Below are positions 52,187-62,274 of a stretch of DNA of 64,000 nucleotides, one piece after another. Each line of letters begins with the position of its first letter. Position 1 is the stretch's first letter. Origin of the DNA: Streptococcus sp. 121. GTDB taxonomy: Bacteria; Bacillota; Bacilli; Lactobacillales; Streptococcaceae. The position numbers were made by a program, and so were the translations under genes. The stretch lies in the NCBI RefSeq assembly GCF_016458205.1, contig NZ_JAEMED010000001.1:22791-86790 (forward strand). The letters are read 5' to 3'. The notes beneath the pieces are model-generated. The model searched no databases. It worked only from the letters and a program-made list of their open reading frames with translations, and had not been told where the DNA came from.

Positions 52187-53353
52187 TTAATCAGCTAGCG
52201 CCTCGACATCATGAATGATATTGTGAATTACCTCAATATCATCAGAAGTGAAAATAAACATGTCATTTCCTTGAAGAGCTGCAAATGCTTCAGGCATACG
52301 AACATTCGCTTTCAAATTGGCAGCATAACGCTCTAGCAGTTCTTCTTTGGATACTTGATAGTTCTTTTCATCTCGACGTGTAGCCGCCAGTGCATGGTTT
52401 AGTGGGCCATCTGCCTCTGGAAAACCATGTCCTGCAACGAGACTCGCATAATCACGGAACAGATCACGTGAATAACCAAAGTTATAAACATCCATGGCAA
52501 AGGCCCCAGCTGGACGGTTATTGTATTCAATGGCAATATAGTCATCGCCGTTACGGAAGAACTCGATGTGGAAGAAGCGCTCTTTCATACCAAATGCTTT
52601 GACCGCTGCTTCTCCGTACTGACGGAGTAATGGATCTACTTCCATTTGTGTGTAATAAGCAATTCCTTTTTGGTGGATCAGGATATTCAAAGGTGTATCG
52701 GTATAATCAAAAGAAGTTGACCAGACAATCTCACCATTAGCATCAACTAAACCATCAAAGGTACAAATCTCAGTGCTTGTTACAAATGGTTCCAAGAAAT
52801 ATGCAACAGATTGATCCCAGTTTTCTAGGAATTCACGCACAGATCTTGGTTCTTCCAATTTATAAGTAGCTGCTGCCCCCACGCCATTATCTGGTTTAGC
52901 AATCAATGGAAGACTTAAGCGTTCAACTGCTTCTTCTAATTCGGCTTCATTTGTCACGACGCGTCCTGGAGTAACTGGAACACCAGCAGAACGGAAGATT
53001 TCTTTCATTTTTGATTTATACTTGGTTTTCTCAATATCTTCATTTTTAGGTCCGAAGACATTGAATTGTGTGCGAAGTTCTGCATCAAGCTCCAACCAGT
53101 ATTCATTTTGGGATTCAATGCGGTCGATTGGTCCATGTTTATAGAAAAGAAAGGCCACCGCACGTTTAACTTCATCCAAGTCTTCCAAATCACTGACCCG
53201 GAAATATTCTGTCAAAGCTCCCTGAAGGTCTGATCCAAGTTGATCGTAAGGCTCCTGACCAATACCAAGCACATTGACCCCCTGCTTAGCCAACTCAAGG
53301 GAGAATTTTTGAAAGTTTTGTGGGTAATAAGGCGAAATAACGATATAGTTCAT
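52187..53353 (-). CDS. ATP-grasp ligase of unknown substrate
   Basis: 388 residues from ATG 53353, after AAAGGAGAGGG; the longer in-frame start lacks a ribosome site. It has an N-terminal Rossmann-like part (YIVISPYYPQNFQKFSLELAKQGVNVLGIG), then an ATP-grasp fold with PLIAKPDNGVGAAATYKL and the metal-ligand FHIEFFRNGDDYIAIEYNNRPAG. ATP-grasp enzymes join a carboxylate to an amine or thiol. It is the last gene of a three-gene operon with two esterases. Confidence 0.75.
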   Translation of the reverse strand: MNYIVISPYYPQNFQKFSLELAKQGVNVLGIGQEPYDQLGSDLQGALTEYFRVSDLEDLDEVKRAVAFLFYKHGPIDRIESQNEYWLELDAELRTQFNVFGPKNEDIEKTKYKSKMKEIFRSAGVPVTPGRVVTNEAELEEAVERLSLPLIAKPDNGVGAAATYKLEEPRSVREFLENWDQSVAYFLEPFVTSTEICTFDGLVDANGEIVWSTSFDYTDTPLNILIHQKGIAYYTQMEVDPLLRQYGEAAVKAFGMKERFFHIEFFRNGDDYIAIEYNNRPAGAFAMDVYNFGYSRDLFRDYASLVAGHGFPEADGPLNHALAATRRDEKNYQVSKEELLERYAANLKANVRMPEAFAALQGNDMFIFTSDDIEVIHNIIHDVEALAD

Positions 53354-53366
53354 AATCCCTCTCCTT

Positions 53367-54107
53367 TTATAAATCAAGTGCTTCTAAGAAATAGGGCATC
53401 TGAATCCGCCACCAATCCCAATCATGAGCTACATCATAGCCCCAAACATCAAACCAAGCGGGAATTTGTTTCTCTTCAAAGGCAGATTTCAAGCTGTAGA
53501 AGGATGGCAAGCCATCTTGTTCCCAAGCCCCCAGACCAGTGCAGACAATGATGTCAGCAGAACGGTAATGATCTAGGAACCATGGGTCATTTTGATTCCA
53601 GATATAATCGCTGGGAGAATTTTGATAAATTTCTTTGTCGTCTCCATATTCGCCGACAAAGAAACGAGCGTCATAGACACCACTCAAGGCAATGACTTTT
53701 TGGAAAACGTCTGGATGCTGCAAGAAGAAGTTAAGCGCGTGATAAGCCCCCATGGAACAGCCAGAAGTCATCAATGGCCCTTCCCAATTTGCCAAGTATT
53801 TAATAAAAGGTACTGCTTCTTGAATGATATAACGTTCATAAGCTAGGTGCGCTAAGGCACGATCGTGACCATGTTTCCAATTGGCTTCCCAACTTTCATT
53901 ATCAATACTTGAGACAGTAAAGAATTGCACTTTTCCCTCATCAATAAAACGTTGGGAGGCATTGATCATTCCAAAATCATAGAATTCATTGTGACTTCCA
54001 CCGGAAGAGGGGAAAACCATAACTGGAATCCCAGCATGTCCATAGCGGTTCATGTGCATATCACGCCCTAATTCATGACTCCAATGTACAAGATTTTCGA
54101 TATTCAT
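53367..54107 (-). CDS. Esterase-like alpha/beta hydrolase (second of operon)
   Basis: 246 residues with the nucleophile elbow SGCSMGAYHALNF and a C-terminal VAHDWDWWR that carries the catalytic histidine. It is of the Esterase D/enterochelin-esterase-like group. No signal peptide is present, so it acts in the cytosol. It lies 13 bases before the ATP-grasp start and 15 after the first esterase. Confidence 0.8.
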   Translation of the reverse strand: MNIENLVHWSHELGRDMHMNRYGHAGIPVMVFPSSGGSHNEFYDFGMINASQRFIDEGKVQFFTVSSIDNESWEANWKHGHDRALAHLAYERYIIQEAVPFIKYLANWEGPLMTSGCSMGAYHALNFFLQHPDVFQKVIALSGVYDARFFVGEYGDDKEIYQNSPSDYIWNQNDPWFLDHYRSADIIVCTGLGAWEQDGLPSFYSLKSAFEEKQIPAWFDVWGYDVAHDWDWWRIQMPYFLEALDL

Positions 54108-54122
54108 AATCTTCTCCTTTTA

Positions 54123-54977
54123 CTAATCATGCCAAAAACGGCTTAAGAATCGGAAACAATCTCCTAATTTCTCAGCCCAAGCAATTTCATTGTGCTCAGC
54201 ATCCGTCTGAATCACCAATTCCAGATTGTCTACATCATGCCCCATTCGAATCAGATCCTTAAAGTAACGAATGGAAGAGCTAACGTAAGCTTGCTTAATA
54301 TTGCCTCCAATTAAACTCTTATCCGTCTCGTCATCTTCTTGGGTTCCGACATAGATGTAAATCTGTTGAGGCGCCTCCATTGGCATCCGTTCAATATAAC
54401 GGTTGAAGGCCTCTTGATGGAGGAAATTGGCTGAGGAGAAAACTCCTAGACAACCAATTCGATCTTGATAGGCTAACCCCATAAACTGGGTAATATTTCC
54501 ACCAAGGGAACTACCAATCATGGCAGTGTACTCTCTCTGAGGCTTGGTACGGTAATGTTCGTCAATAAAAGGTTTCACAACCTCCATGACAAACTCAGCG
54601 TACTCAATACCTTTCCCACCAAAGCTAATTCCTGGAATAATGCCTCCTTGGAACTTCCAAGCAGAGTATTCATTCATGCGGTTTTCTCCATCGTTGTCAA
54701 TAGCAACCACAATCATTCGATCAATATCTGGGTTTCGTTTAATCGTTGGAATAACCTTCCAAGAATAGCCACTAAACGCCTCTTTACTATAGAGGACATT
54801 TTGCCCATCATGAAAGTAAACAACTGGATAGGAGCGCTCCACGTCTTGCTCATAGTTCTTTGGAAGGAGAACTCGAATGCGGCGCCCCTCACCTGAATAA
54901 GGGACCTCTAATTCATGCGTATGCATGTCCAAATAAAAATAAGAATGATTCATTGTCTGAAAACTCTCTATATTCAA
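54123..54977 (-). CDS. Esterase-like alpha/beta hydrolase (first of operon)
   Basis: 284 residues with the nucleophile elbow AMIGSSLGGNITQF, an oxyanion-side YFHDGQNVLY and the late DAEHNEIAW histidine. It belongs to the same enterochelin-esterase-like family as the next gene, but the two are only distantly alike, so this is not a recent duplication. It is cytosolic by prediction. Confidence 0.8.
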   Translation of the reverse strand: MNIESFQTMNHSYFYLDMHTHELEVPYSGEGRRIRVLLPKNYEQDVERSYPVVYFHDGQNVLYSKEAFSGYSWKVIPTIKRNPDIDRMIVVAIDNDGENRMNEYSAWKFQGGIIPGISFGGKGIEYAEFVMEVVKPFIDEHYRTKPQREYTAMIGSSLGGNITQFMGLAYQDRIGCLGVFSSANFLHQEAFNRYIERMPMEAPQQIYIYVGTQEDDETDKSLIGGNIKQAYVSSSIRYFKDLIRMGHDVDNLELVIQTDAEHNEIAWAEKLGDCFRFLSRFWHD

Positions 54978-55057
54978 AATTTAAATCAGTATACCACAAA
55001 AGCCTAGGACTGTACATATATTTTTGAAGGTTTTCAATAAATTTTCCTATCGCATAC

Positions 55058-55081
55058 AAAAAAACCGAGACTAGGTCTCGG
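55058..55081 (-). terminator. Terminator after trmFO
   Basis: CCGAGAC and GTCTCGG pair with a two- to three-base loop, followed on the minus strand by T7. Confidence 0.85.
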
Positions 55082-55086
55082 AGTCC

Positions 55087-56424
55087 TTACTTTTCAAGGA
55101 AAGGAATTAAATCATTCAAGGCACGTTCTGCAATTTTTTCATAACGTTCCTTTTTATCACGAATTCGTGGTCCGTCCAGTTCCTTGATAATCCCAAAGTT
55201 AACATTCATCGGTTGGAAATGCTTGCTGTCGGTTGAAGTAATATAGTGTGGCAAACTGCCAATGGCTGTCGTTTGTGGGAAAAGGACTTCTTCTTCACCC
55301 CTGAAGAGGGCAACAGCATTGATTCCGGCTACTAAGCCAGATGCGGCTGACTCTACATAGCCTTCAACACCAGTCATTTGCCCAGCGAAAAAGAGGTTGG
55401 GCTGTTTTTTCGAACGGTAGGTTGGGCTGAGGAGATTAGGAGAATCCATGTAAGAGTTGCGGTGCATAACCCCATAGCGGACAAATTCTGCATTCTCTAA
55501 TCCAGGAATCATTTGGAAAACCCGTTTTTGTTCCCCCCATTTGAGGTGGGTCTGGAAACCTACGATATTGTACAAACTGCCCGCAGCATTGTCTTGGCGA
55601 AGTTGCACTACTGCATAAGGGGTCTTAAATTCACCATCACGCGGACCTTCGTAATCATCTGGATATTCCAGTCCAACTGGTTTCATGGGACCGTAAAGCA
55701 TGGTTTTAATTCCCCTTTTAGCCATGACTTCAATGGGCATACAGCCTTCAAAATATTTTTCTTTTTCAAAAGAATTTAAAGGAGCTTCTTCTGCATGAAC
55801 CAAGGCATCGTGGAAGGCCATGAATTCTTCTTTGGTCATAGGGGCATTGAGATAGGCTGCTTCTCCTTTGTCGTAGCGAGATTTTAGGTAGACCTTGCTG
55901 TGGTCGATAGTGTTGACATCAACAATGGGAGCGGCCGCATCATAGAAGTAAAAGCCAGTGCCACCATTCAGCGCATGAATTTTCTCTGCTAAGGCATCGC
56001 TAGTGAGGGGACCTGTCGCAACAATCGTAATCTCATCTTCTGGCAATTCTTGAATCTCTTCACGAATGACTTCAATGAGTGGATGATTGGACAGTTCCTC
56101 TGTCACGGCTTGGGAGAAACCTTCCCGGTCAACGGCTAAGGCTCCACCAGCTGGAACGCGGGTGGATTCCGCTGCTTTTAAGATAATGGAATCCAATCGA
56201 CGCATTTCTTCTTTGAGAAGTCCTACCGCATTGGTTAGGGCATCTCCTCTTAGGGAGTTGGAACAAACCAACTCCGCAAACTGGTCTGTTTTATGTTGGG
56301 GTGTCTTTTTAGGTCCCCGCATTTCATAAAGCCGAACAGGGATGCCACGCTTGGCAATCTGATAGGCTGCTTCACTGCCGGCAAGACCGGCTCCAATAAC
56401 ATTGATATGGGTAGTTTTATACAT
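55087..56424 (-). CDS. trmFO: Methylenetetrahydrofolate-tRNA (uracil-5-)-methyltransferase
   Basis: 445 residues. This FAD/folate enzyme makes m5U54 in tRNA. The Rossmann motif [44 protein letters not shown] and a late [15 protein letters not shown] are typical. Its start overlaps the topA stop in TAATG, so translation is coupled. Confidence 0.95.
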   Translation of the reverse strand: MYKTTHINVIGAGLAGSEAAYQIAKRGIPVRLYEMRGPKKTPQHKTDQFAELVCSNSLRGDALTNAVGLLKEEMRRLDSIILKAAESTRVPAGGALAVDREGFSQAVTEELSNHPLIEVIREEIQELPEDEITIVATGPLTSDALAEKIHALNGGTGFYFYDAAAPIVDVNTIDHSKVYLKSRYDKGEAAYLNAPMTKEEFMAFHDALVHAEEAPLNSFEKEKYFEGCMPIEVMAKRGIKTMLYGPMKPVGLEYPDDYEGPRDGEFKTPYAVVQLRQDNAAGSLYNIVGFQTHLKWGEQKRVFQMIPGLENAEFVRYGVMHRNSYMDSPNLLSPTYRSKKQPNLFFAGQMTGVEGYVESAASGLVAGINAVALFRGEEEVLFPQTTAIGSLPHYITSTDSKHFQPMNVNFGIIKELDGPRIRDKKERYEKIAERALNDLIPFLEK

Positions 56425-58508
56425 TATTTAACCTTTGCTTCTTCGTAGTCCCCGTTCACACAAACAACCTGCTTGCCTCCACCACGGACTTTCTTTTCAA
56501 CGAGAGTTCCCTGACATTTTGGACAGGTCCGACCTACTGGTTTGTCCCAACTAGTAAATTCACAGTCTGGATAACGATCACAGCCATAGAAAATGCGATT
56601 TTTCTTGCTCTTACGCTCAATGACCTGTCCTTTCTGACATTCAGGACAGGTGACCCCAATTTCTTTGACGATAGCTTTGGTGTTGCGACAATCTGGAAAA
56701 TTGCTGCAGGCGTAGAATTTTCCATAACGACCTAGCTTGATAACCATGGGGTTGCCGCAGACATCACAATCAAAACCAGCCGGCTCATCCTTGATTTGGA
56801 TTTTTTCCATTTCTTCTTCAGCTTTCCCAATTTCCTTCTTGAAGGGTTGGTAGAACTGGTCTATGACTTTTTGCCACTCTTCTTGGCCAATCTCAACGTC
56901 ATCTAAGCGTTTTTCTAAGTCGGCTGTAAAGTGGACGTCCACAATATCTGGGAAGAATTCTACAATGAGTCTGTTGACGATTTCTCCCAATTCTGTTGGT
57001 TCAAAACGTTTGGCAACGAGTTTAACATAGTAGCGTTTTTGAATCGTTTCGATTGTGGGTGCATAGGTCGATGGGCGTCCGACTCCATTTTCTTCCAGTG
57101 TTTTAATCAGAGTTGCTTCTGAATAGCGGGCTGGAGGTTGGGTAAAGTGTTGTTCAGGCTTACTGGAAATACGTTTAACCTTATCTCCAACTTCCATTTC
57201 TGGCAACATTTTATTGCGGTCGGTATCGTTGTAGATAGCTAGATAACCATCAAATTTAACCTGACTTCCACTAGCTGTGAAACGAACGCCAGCTTGTTCC
57301 AAATTGACCTTCATGGTATCAAAAACAGCGGCTGTCATTTGACTAGCGACAAAGCGATTCCAGATCAAAGTGTAGAGTTTAAGCTGATCTTTATCTAAGT
57401 ATTTGCCGATGGACTCAGGTGTCAAATGAACATTGGAAGGACGAATGGCTTCATGGGCATCCTGAGCCGAGCTAGCATTTCGCACCTTACTTCCATGCTT
57501 GGAGTAGTTAGCTCCAAAGCGCTCTGTGATAAAGTTGGCGGCTTCGTTGGTCGCAACCGGGCTAATCCGTGTAGAATCCGTACGCATATAGGTAATAAGC
57601 CCCTGGACCCCACCGGATATTTTAATCCCCTCGTACAATTGCTGAGCCACTGACATGGTCTTTCGTGTACGGAAATTCAGTTTATTCGCTGCATCTTGCT
57701 GAAGGGATGAGGTTGTGTAAGGAAGAGGTGCATTTCTGCGACGTTCTTTCTTTTCAACCTTGGTTACATCAAATTCGTCAGATTTGAGTAGACCTAAGAC
57801 CTCTTGAACATCTTCGTTGGTTTTCAGTTCTTTCTTTTTCCCATTGATTCCATAAAAGGAAGCTTGGAACTGTCTGTTGCCCTTTTTAAAAACTGAGTCA
57901 AGCGTCCAATATTCTTCTGGGATAAAAGCATTGATTTCAGCTTCTCGGTCGATAATCAATTTTAGGGCAACAGACTGGACGCGGCCTGCTGATAAACCTT
58001 TTTTAACTTTTTTCCAAAGGATTGGTGAGATAGAATACCCTACAATACGGTCTAGAACTCGTCGTGCTTGCTGAGCATCGACCAAGTCCATATTGATTTG
58101 CCGTGGCTCTTTAAAGGCACTCTTAACCGCATCCTTGGTAATTTCATTAAAGACAACGCGATTGCTATCCTCAAGATTTAAGTCCAGGATATGGGCCAGA
58201 TGCCAAGAAATGGCTTCTCCTTCGCGATCCGGGTCACTTGCTAGGAAGACATTTTTAGCTTTTTTGGCTTCTTTTTTAAGGTCGTTAATGAGTGGCCCTT
58301 TTCCGCGAATGTTGATGTATTCAGGTTCATAGTTGTTTTCAAAATCGACGGACATCGACGATTTTTTGAGGTCTCGAATATGCCCGACACTCGCCATCAC
58401 CTTGTAGTTTCGACCAAGGTATTTTTCAATCGTTTTGGCCTTGGCGGGCGATTCGACAATGACTAGATTTTTCTTTGGAGTGGTTTTTTTCCTTGTTTTC
58501 GTAACCAA
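56424..58508 (-). CDS. topA: DNA topoisomerase I
   Basis: 694 residues from TTG 58508, chosen because AGGTGA lies just before it; a GTG nine bases upstream sits inside that site. It has the Toprim domain ([29 protein letters not shown]), the catalytic tyrosine in [13 protein letters not shown] and two to three C-terminal zinc-ribbon-like repeats ([25 protein letters not shown]), which relax negative supercoils. Follows dprA. Confidence 0.95.
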   Translation of the reverse strand: MVTKTRKKTTPKKNLVIVESPAKAKTIEKYLGRNYKVMASVGHIRDLKKSSMSVDFENNYEPEYINIRGKGPLINDLKKEAKKAKNVFLASDPDREGEAISWHLAHILDLNLEDSNRVVFNEITKDAVKSAFKEPRQINMDLVDAQQARRVLDRIVGYSISPILWKKVKKGLSAGRVQSVALKLIIDREAEINAFIPEEYWTLDSVFKKGNRQFQASFYGINGKKKELKTNEDVQEVLGLLKSDEFDVTKVEKKERRRNAPLPYTTSSLQQDAANKLNFRTRKTMSVAQQLYEGIKISGGVQGLITYMRTDSTRISPVATNEAANFITERFGANYSKHGSKVRNASSAQDAHEAIRPSNVHLTPESIGKYLDKDQLKLYTLIWNRFVASQMTAAVFDTMKVNLEQAGVRFTASGSQVKFDGYLAIYNDTDRNKMLPEMEVGDKVKRISSKPEQHFTQPPARYSEATLIKTLEENGVGRPSTYAPTIETIQKRYYVKLVAKRFEPTELGEIVNRLIVEFFPDIVDVHFTADLEKRLDDVEIGQEEWQKVIDQFYQPFKKEIGKAEEEMEKIQIKDEPAGFDCDVCGNPMVIKLGRYGKFYACSNFPDCRNTKAIVKEIGVTCPECQKGQVIERKSKKNRIFYGCDRYPDCEFTSWDKPVGRTCPKCQGTLVEKKVRGGGKQVVCVNGDYEEAKVK

Positions 58509-58598
58509 GCTCTTCACCTTTCAATTCAATTTAAACTGGGACAAGTTTACTCTATTTTCATACCCCTGTCAACAATTAGGTTTTTCTATAGGAGAACT

Positions 58599-59444
58599 TT
58601 AAGTTATGTTTAAATCACTAAGAATGTCTAAACCACATGAGACGTAGTGGGCGCCTTCTTTCAATAGCTGGTGACAGCCTTCATGACTTTCTAATAAAAT
58701 GGAGCCTGGAATGGCATAGATATCACGTCCTGCTTCAAGAGCGCGGTCTGCTGTTATCAGGCTTCCAGATCGAACTTTGGCTTCTGCTACCAAGACGGCT
58801 GTAGCCAAGCCTGCGATAATACGATTCCGATTGGGAAAATGATAGGGTTTGGCAGTTTCTTTAGGGCCATACTCGCTAATCAGAAGTTGGTGACGGCCCA
58901 TGTATTCTTGAAGCCGTTTGTTTTCTGGTGGGTAAGCATGAGCCAAGCCTGTTCCTAGAACGCCTATAGTTGGTGTCCCTTCTCTGAGAGCCGCTTTATG
59001 GGCTGCTGTATCAATTCCCCTGGCCAGGCCACTAATTATCGCTAATTTCCCTTTGAGTTCTTGGATAATTTTGTTGACAGTTTGGAGCCCGTACGGGCTA
59101 GCCATTCGGCTCCCAACAACCGCTAAAGCTGGTAATTGTAGAAGCTCTAAATTTCCTTGATAGAAGAGAACAAGTGGAGGATCATAGATTTCTTTTAGAG
59201 GAGCTGGGTAGGCAGGGTCGGACATTCCGATAGAAGGACAAGAGTGAAATTCTTCCTGTATGGACCCGTGGTCCCATTTTTGGGCCCTCTGCAAGCGTTC
59301 AAAGGGTTCTTTGCAACCTGAGATTACAAGCCGATTGCGGAGCACTTCTTCTTCCCCTTTTTCCGCCTCATAATCCATAATCCTTCGAATCTGAGCATTG
59401 CTTAAGCCGAGTTTCCGTAAATAAAATATGTCAAATGTCTTCAT
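58599..59444 (-). CDS. dprA: DNA processing protein DprA
   Basis: 281 residues. DprA loads RecA on incoming single strands in natural transformation. The Rossmann-like core shows AVVGSRMASPYG, SGLARGIDTAAHKAAL and VAEAKVRSGSLITADRALEAGRDIYAIPGS. No competence (ComX) box was recognised upstream; expression may come from the rbgA-rnhB operon. Confidence 0.93.
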   Translation of the reverse strand: MKTFDIFYLRKLGLSNAQIRRIMDYEAEKGEEEVLRNRLVISGCKEPFERLQRAQKWDHGSIQEEFHSCPSIGMSDPAYPAPLKEIYDPPLVLFYQGNLELLQLPALAVVGSRMASPYGLQTVNKIIQELKGKLAIISGLARGIDTAAHKAALREGTPTIGVLGTGLAHAYPPENKRLQEYMGRHQLLISEYGPKETAKPYHFPNRNRIIAGLATAVLVAEAKVRSGSLITADRALEAGRDIYAIPGSILLESHEGCHQLLKEGAHYVSCGLDILSDLNIT

Positions 59445-59487
59445 TATTTCTCACCTCATCTGCTTATTCGCAAATGCGGCAAAAAAA

Positions 59488-60246
59488 TTAAAAATCTTTG
59501 ACGGGAGCAAAGGTCTTTCGATGAATGGGGCTTGGCCCTAATTGCCGAAGACCGGCTAGGTGACTCGGTGTTCCATAACCGACATTGTTGGCAAAATCAT
59601 AACCAGGAAACTCCTGATCATAGGCCTCCATCAGGCGATCGCGCTCTACCTTGGCGATGATGCTGGCTGCAGCAATCGATTGGCTTCTCGCATCTCCCTT
59701 GATTAAACTAGTTTGCTCGACGGCTAGATCCAATTTCATGGCATCAATCAATAGATGATTTGGAACTAGTCCAAGGTTTTGAATGGCTTCCTTCATGGCT
59801 ATCTTTGTCGCTTGATAAATATTGACCTGATCGATGATTTCGGCTTCAACACGCCCAATCCCAATCGCCACGGCCTCTTCTTTGATCGTATTGTACATTT
59901 CTAGTAATTTCTTTTTGGATAATTTTTTAGAATCGTTGATTCCCCGAATCCGGCTGGTCTGTGGCAAAATGACTGCCGCAGCCAAGACTGGCCCCGCTAA
60001 AGGACCACGACCAACCTCATCTACTCCGGCTATCCATTCAACTCCCTGAGAGTACAAGTCCTTCTCTAAGCTCATTAGAGCTTCCAAGCGCTCCTGTTCC
60101 ACTCGTTCTGCTTCCAACTGCTTTCTTCTTTGTTGAAGAAGTTTTTGAACCCCTTGTCGGGAGTCTTCTTGTAAATCCAGGAAAAGAGGGTGGTCCAAGC
60201 GGTCCACCCCAAGTAATAAGGTTTGAATTTCTTTAATCGTCGCCAT
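59488..60246 (-). CDS. rnhB: Ribonuclease HII
   Basis: 252 residues. It cuts at single ribonucleotides in DNA. The catalytic set is visible: AGVDEVGRGPLAGPV (DEVGRG), NDSKKLS, and LIDAMKL plus SIIAKVERDR. It overlaps rbgA by 14 bases. Confidence 0.95.
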   Translation of the reverse strand: MATIKEIQTLLLGVDRLDHPLFLDLQEDSRQGVQKLLQQRRKQLEAERVEQERLEALMSLEKDLYSQGVEWIAGVDEVGRGPLAGPVLAAAVILPQTSRIRGINDSKKLSKKKLLEMYNTIKEEAVAIGIGRVEAEIIDQVNIYQATKIAMKEAIQNLGLVPNHLLIDAMKLDLAVEQTSLIKGDARSQSIAAASIIAKVERDRLMEAYDQEFPGYDFANNVGYGTPSHLAGLRQLGPSPIHRKTFAPVKDF

Positions 60247-61084
60247 CTAAGTCACCCACTCGATCCAGGGTATAACGACCTAGTTTGCCGTCTCGAATCT
60301 CTTTGACAAAAAGTTGATAAAAGCGGTCATAATCATCTCTAAACCCTAAGAGACTGGTTCCATCCATAATGTATTCTGGAGTCTCCAAGCTTAAATCAAG
60401 TTTTGGAAAACGTTCCTGCAAACGTTCGGGATAATAAGTCTTAAAGTAATCAAGTCCGAAAATTGTTACTTCGTCCATTGGAAGTAATTGATCTTTGATC
60501 GCACCCGTCAAGGCTAGTTTCAAAGCTACAGTCTCATCTTCAAACTTAGGCCAAAGGATTCCAGGTGTATCTAAAATTTCCAAGTCCTTGTTGGTCCGCA
60601 ACCACTGTTGGCCCTTGGTAACACCTGGTTTATTGCCTGTCACCGCTATTTTTTTACCCGCTAAACGATTCATTAAGGTCGATTTCCCTGCATTTGGAAT
60701 ACCGATAATCATGGTCCGAAGGGTTTGTGTGCGAATTCCGCGTTCTTCTTGTCGCTTTAATTTAGCAGCCATGAGAGATTTTGCGGCCTCGGTAACTTTT
60801 TTGACACTGGAAGCCTCTTTGGAATTAAGAGCCAGCACCGTTTTTCCCTGCTTCTCAAAATAAGACCGCCATTCTTGTGTAATCTGTGGGTCTGCTAGGT
60901 CTGCCTTATTGAGAATCAGTAATTGTGGCTTATCCCCCACAATTTTTGTCAACATAGGATTTTGGCTGGATAGCGGCAAACGTGCATCTACCAAAACCGT
61001 GACAAAATCCACAAACTTTAAACTTTCTTGTACCTGGCGTCGTGCCTTAGACATGTGCCCTGGGAACCATTGAATTGTTGCCAT
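60233..61084 (-). CDS. rbgA: Ribosome biogenesis GTPase RbgA (YlqF)
   Basis: 283 residues from ATG 61084 (after AAAGGAAATCAA); a longer in-frame extension is not conserved. Circularly permuted GTPase with G4 LNKADLAD before G1 GIPNAGKSTLMN and G3 DTPG. It acts in late 50S assembly. It is first in the operon rbgA-rnhB-dprA-topA-trmFO. Confidence 0.94.
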   Translation of the reverse strand: MATIQWFPGHMSKARRQVQESLKFVDFVTVLVDARLPLSSQNPMLTKIVGDKPQLLILNKADLADPQITQEWRSYFEKQGKTVLALNSKEASSVKKVTEAAKSLMAAKLKRQEERGIRTQTLRTMIIGIPNAGKSTLMNRLAGKKIAVTGNKPGVTKGQQWLRTNKDLEILDTPGILWPKFEDETVALKLALTGAIKDQLLPMDEVTIFGLDYFKTYYPERLQERFPKLDLSLETPEYIMDGTSLLGFRDDYDRFYQLFVKEIRDGKLGRYTLDRVGDLDGDD

Positions 61085-61184
61085 TTGATTTCCTTTCTGA
61101 TTACTTTCATTCTGCGGAATTCGACTCCTCATCTGTGATATTGTACCAAATTCCTTTATCATTACATGAAAATTAGCATACACT

Positions 61185-61479
61185 AATCCTTGCCTTTCTT
61201 CAACCCTATAATAGCCAGGTTACCATTCTTGTGGATCGATTTGATTCATAACCTCCAAGAATTACTCGATGCTGGAGTTAGTGGAAAGAAGCTTGTAGAT
61301 AGAAGCTGATGATCAGTACCAGTGTATAACAGATTTGGCTATATCAACTGAAAAGGGATTGTAGATTGGAATACGCTCTCACTAGAGTCTACCCCTTGCT
61401 ACCTCCCTCAGGTCTCATCACTACCTCAGGATAGCCATTTCAAGGTAAATATCAACTTTTTAGAAAACAACACAAATAA
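61185..61479. other. Gene-free stretch between rbgA and the toxin-antitoxin module
   Basis: About 300 bases with stops in all frames. Nothing was recognised apart from the toxin-antitoxin promoter at its right edge. Confidence 0.5.
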
Positions 61480-61508
61480 TTGACAATGTATATCATTTGT
61501 AGTAAAAT
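61480..61508 (+). promoter_or_regulatory. Promoter/operator of the RelB-YafQ module
   Basis: TTGACA and TAAAAT are 17 bases apart, and the spacer holds the near-palindrome ATGTATATCAT flanked by ACAA/TTGT, a likely site for autorepression by the antitoxin complex. Confidence 0.7.
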
Positions 61509-61532
61509 TTCATTTGAAAGGAGGTGTATCAA

Positions 61533-61805
61533 ATGGCAAACGTACCGACTCAAATTCGAATTGATGAATCTGTAAAAACTCAGGCAACCTCATTGTTTAG
61601 CGATTTAGGCTTAGATATGTCTAGCGCTGTCAATATCTTTTTACGTCAATGTCTTTTGCGTGGTGGTCTTCCTTTTACTGTTGAGATTCCAAATTATTCA
61701 CAGAGTACAATTCAAGCAATGGAAGAAGCGAAGCTCATTTCTCGTGATCAATCTGTTGCTTCATATGATAATTTAACTGATTTAAAAAAAGCCTTGGAGT
61801 CTTAA
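61533..61805 (+). CDS. RelB/DinJ-family antitoxin
   Basis: 90 residues from ATG 61533, after AAAGGAGGTG. It starts with a ribbon-helix-helix DNA-binding segment (TQIRIDESVKTQATSLFSDLGLDMSSAVNIFLRQ) and ends in a toxin-binding tail. It is directly followed by the toxin gene. Confidence 0.88.
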   Translation: MANVPTQIRIDESVKTQATSLFSDLGLDMSSAVNIFLRQCLLRGGLPFTVEIPNYSQSTIQAMEEAKLISRDQSVASYDNLTDLKKALES

Positions 61806-62084
61806 ATGTATCATCTGAAATTTACATCTGCTTTCAAAAAAAGTTATAAACGTATGATAAAACGTGGAGTAGACTTGAATCTACTAGATGAAGTTATTGA
61901 GCAACTTCGATTGGGACATTCTTTAGACGAAAAATACAGAGATCATGAACTAAAAGGATCTTATGCTGGTTTCAGAGAGTGCCATATAAAACCCGATTGG
62001 CTTTTGATTTATCTTATTGAGGACGATGTCTTAACTCTAACTTTATCTGATACAGGCAGTCATGCGGACTTATTCAACATGTAA
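61806..62084 (+). CDS. YafQ-type RelE-superfamily mRNA interferase toxin
   Basis: 92 residues, starting at the base after the antitoxin stop. The fold matches YafQ: HELKGSYAGFRECHIKPDWLLIYLIEDD and the C-terminal TGSHADLF with the catalytic histidine. It cleaves mRNA on the ribosome when freed from the antitoxin. The gene is intact, unlike the module at 34 kb. Confidence 0.88.
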   Translation: MYHLKFTSAFKKSYKRMIKRGVDLNLLDEVIEQLRLGHSLDEKYRDHELKGSYAGFRECHIKPDWLLIYLIEDDVLTLTLSDTGSHADLFNM

Positions 62085-62200
62085 CTTTTGGATGAGCAAG
62101 AGGTAAATGAAAATTTATAGGCAGATGAATACGGTTACGTAAAAAAAGATTTTTGATTTTCTGATATCTTGAAAATCAAAGGTATAATTTTAAAGGAAAA

Positions 62201-62246
62201 AGAAGCGTGGAATCTCATAGTTATTATGAATTCTACGCTTCTTTTT
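62201..62246. terminator. Bidirectional terminator between toxin and pseudogene
   Basis: AGAAGCGTGGAAT and AATTCTACGCTTCT pair with T runs on both strands. Confidence 0.8.
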
Positions 62247-62274
62247 ATACGGTTATTGGGGATTCAAATTATTC

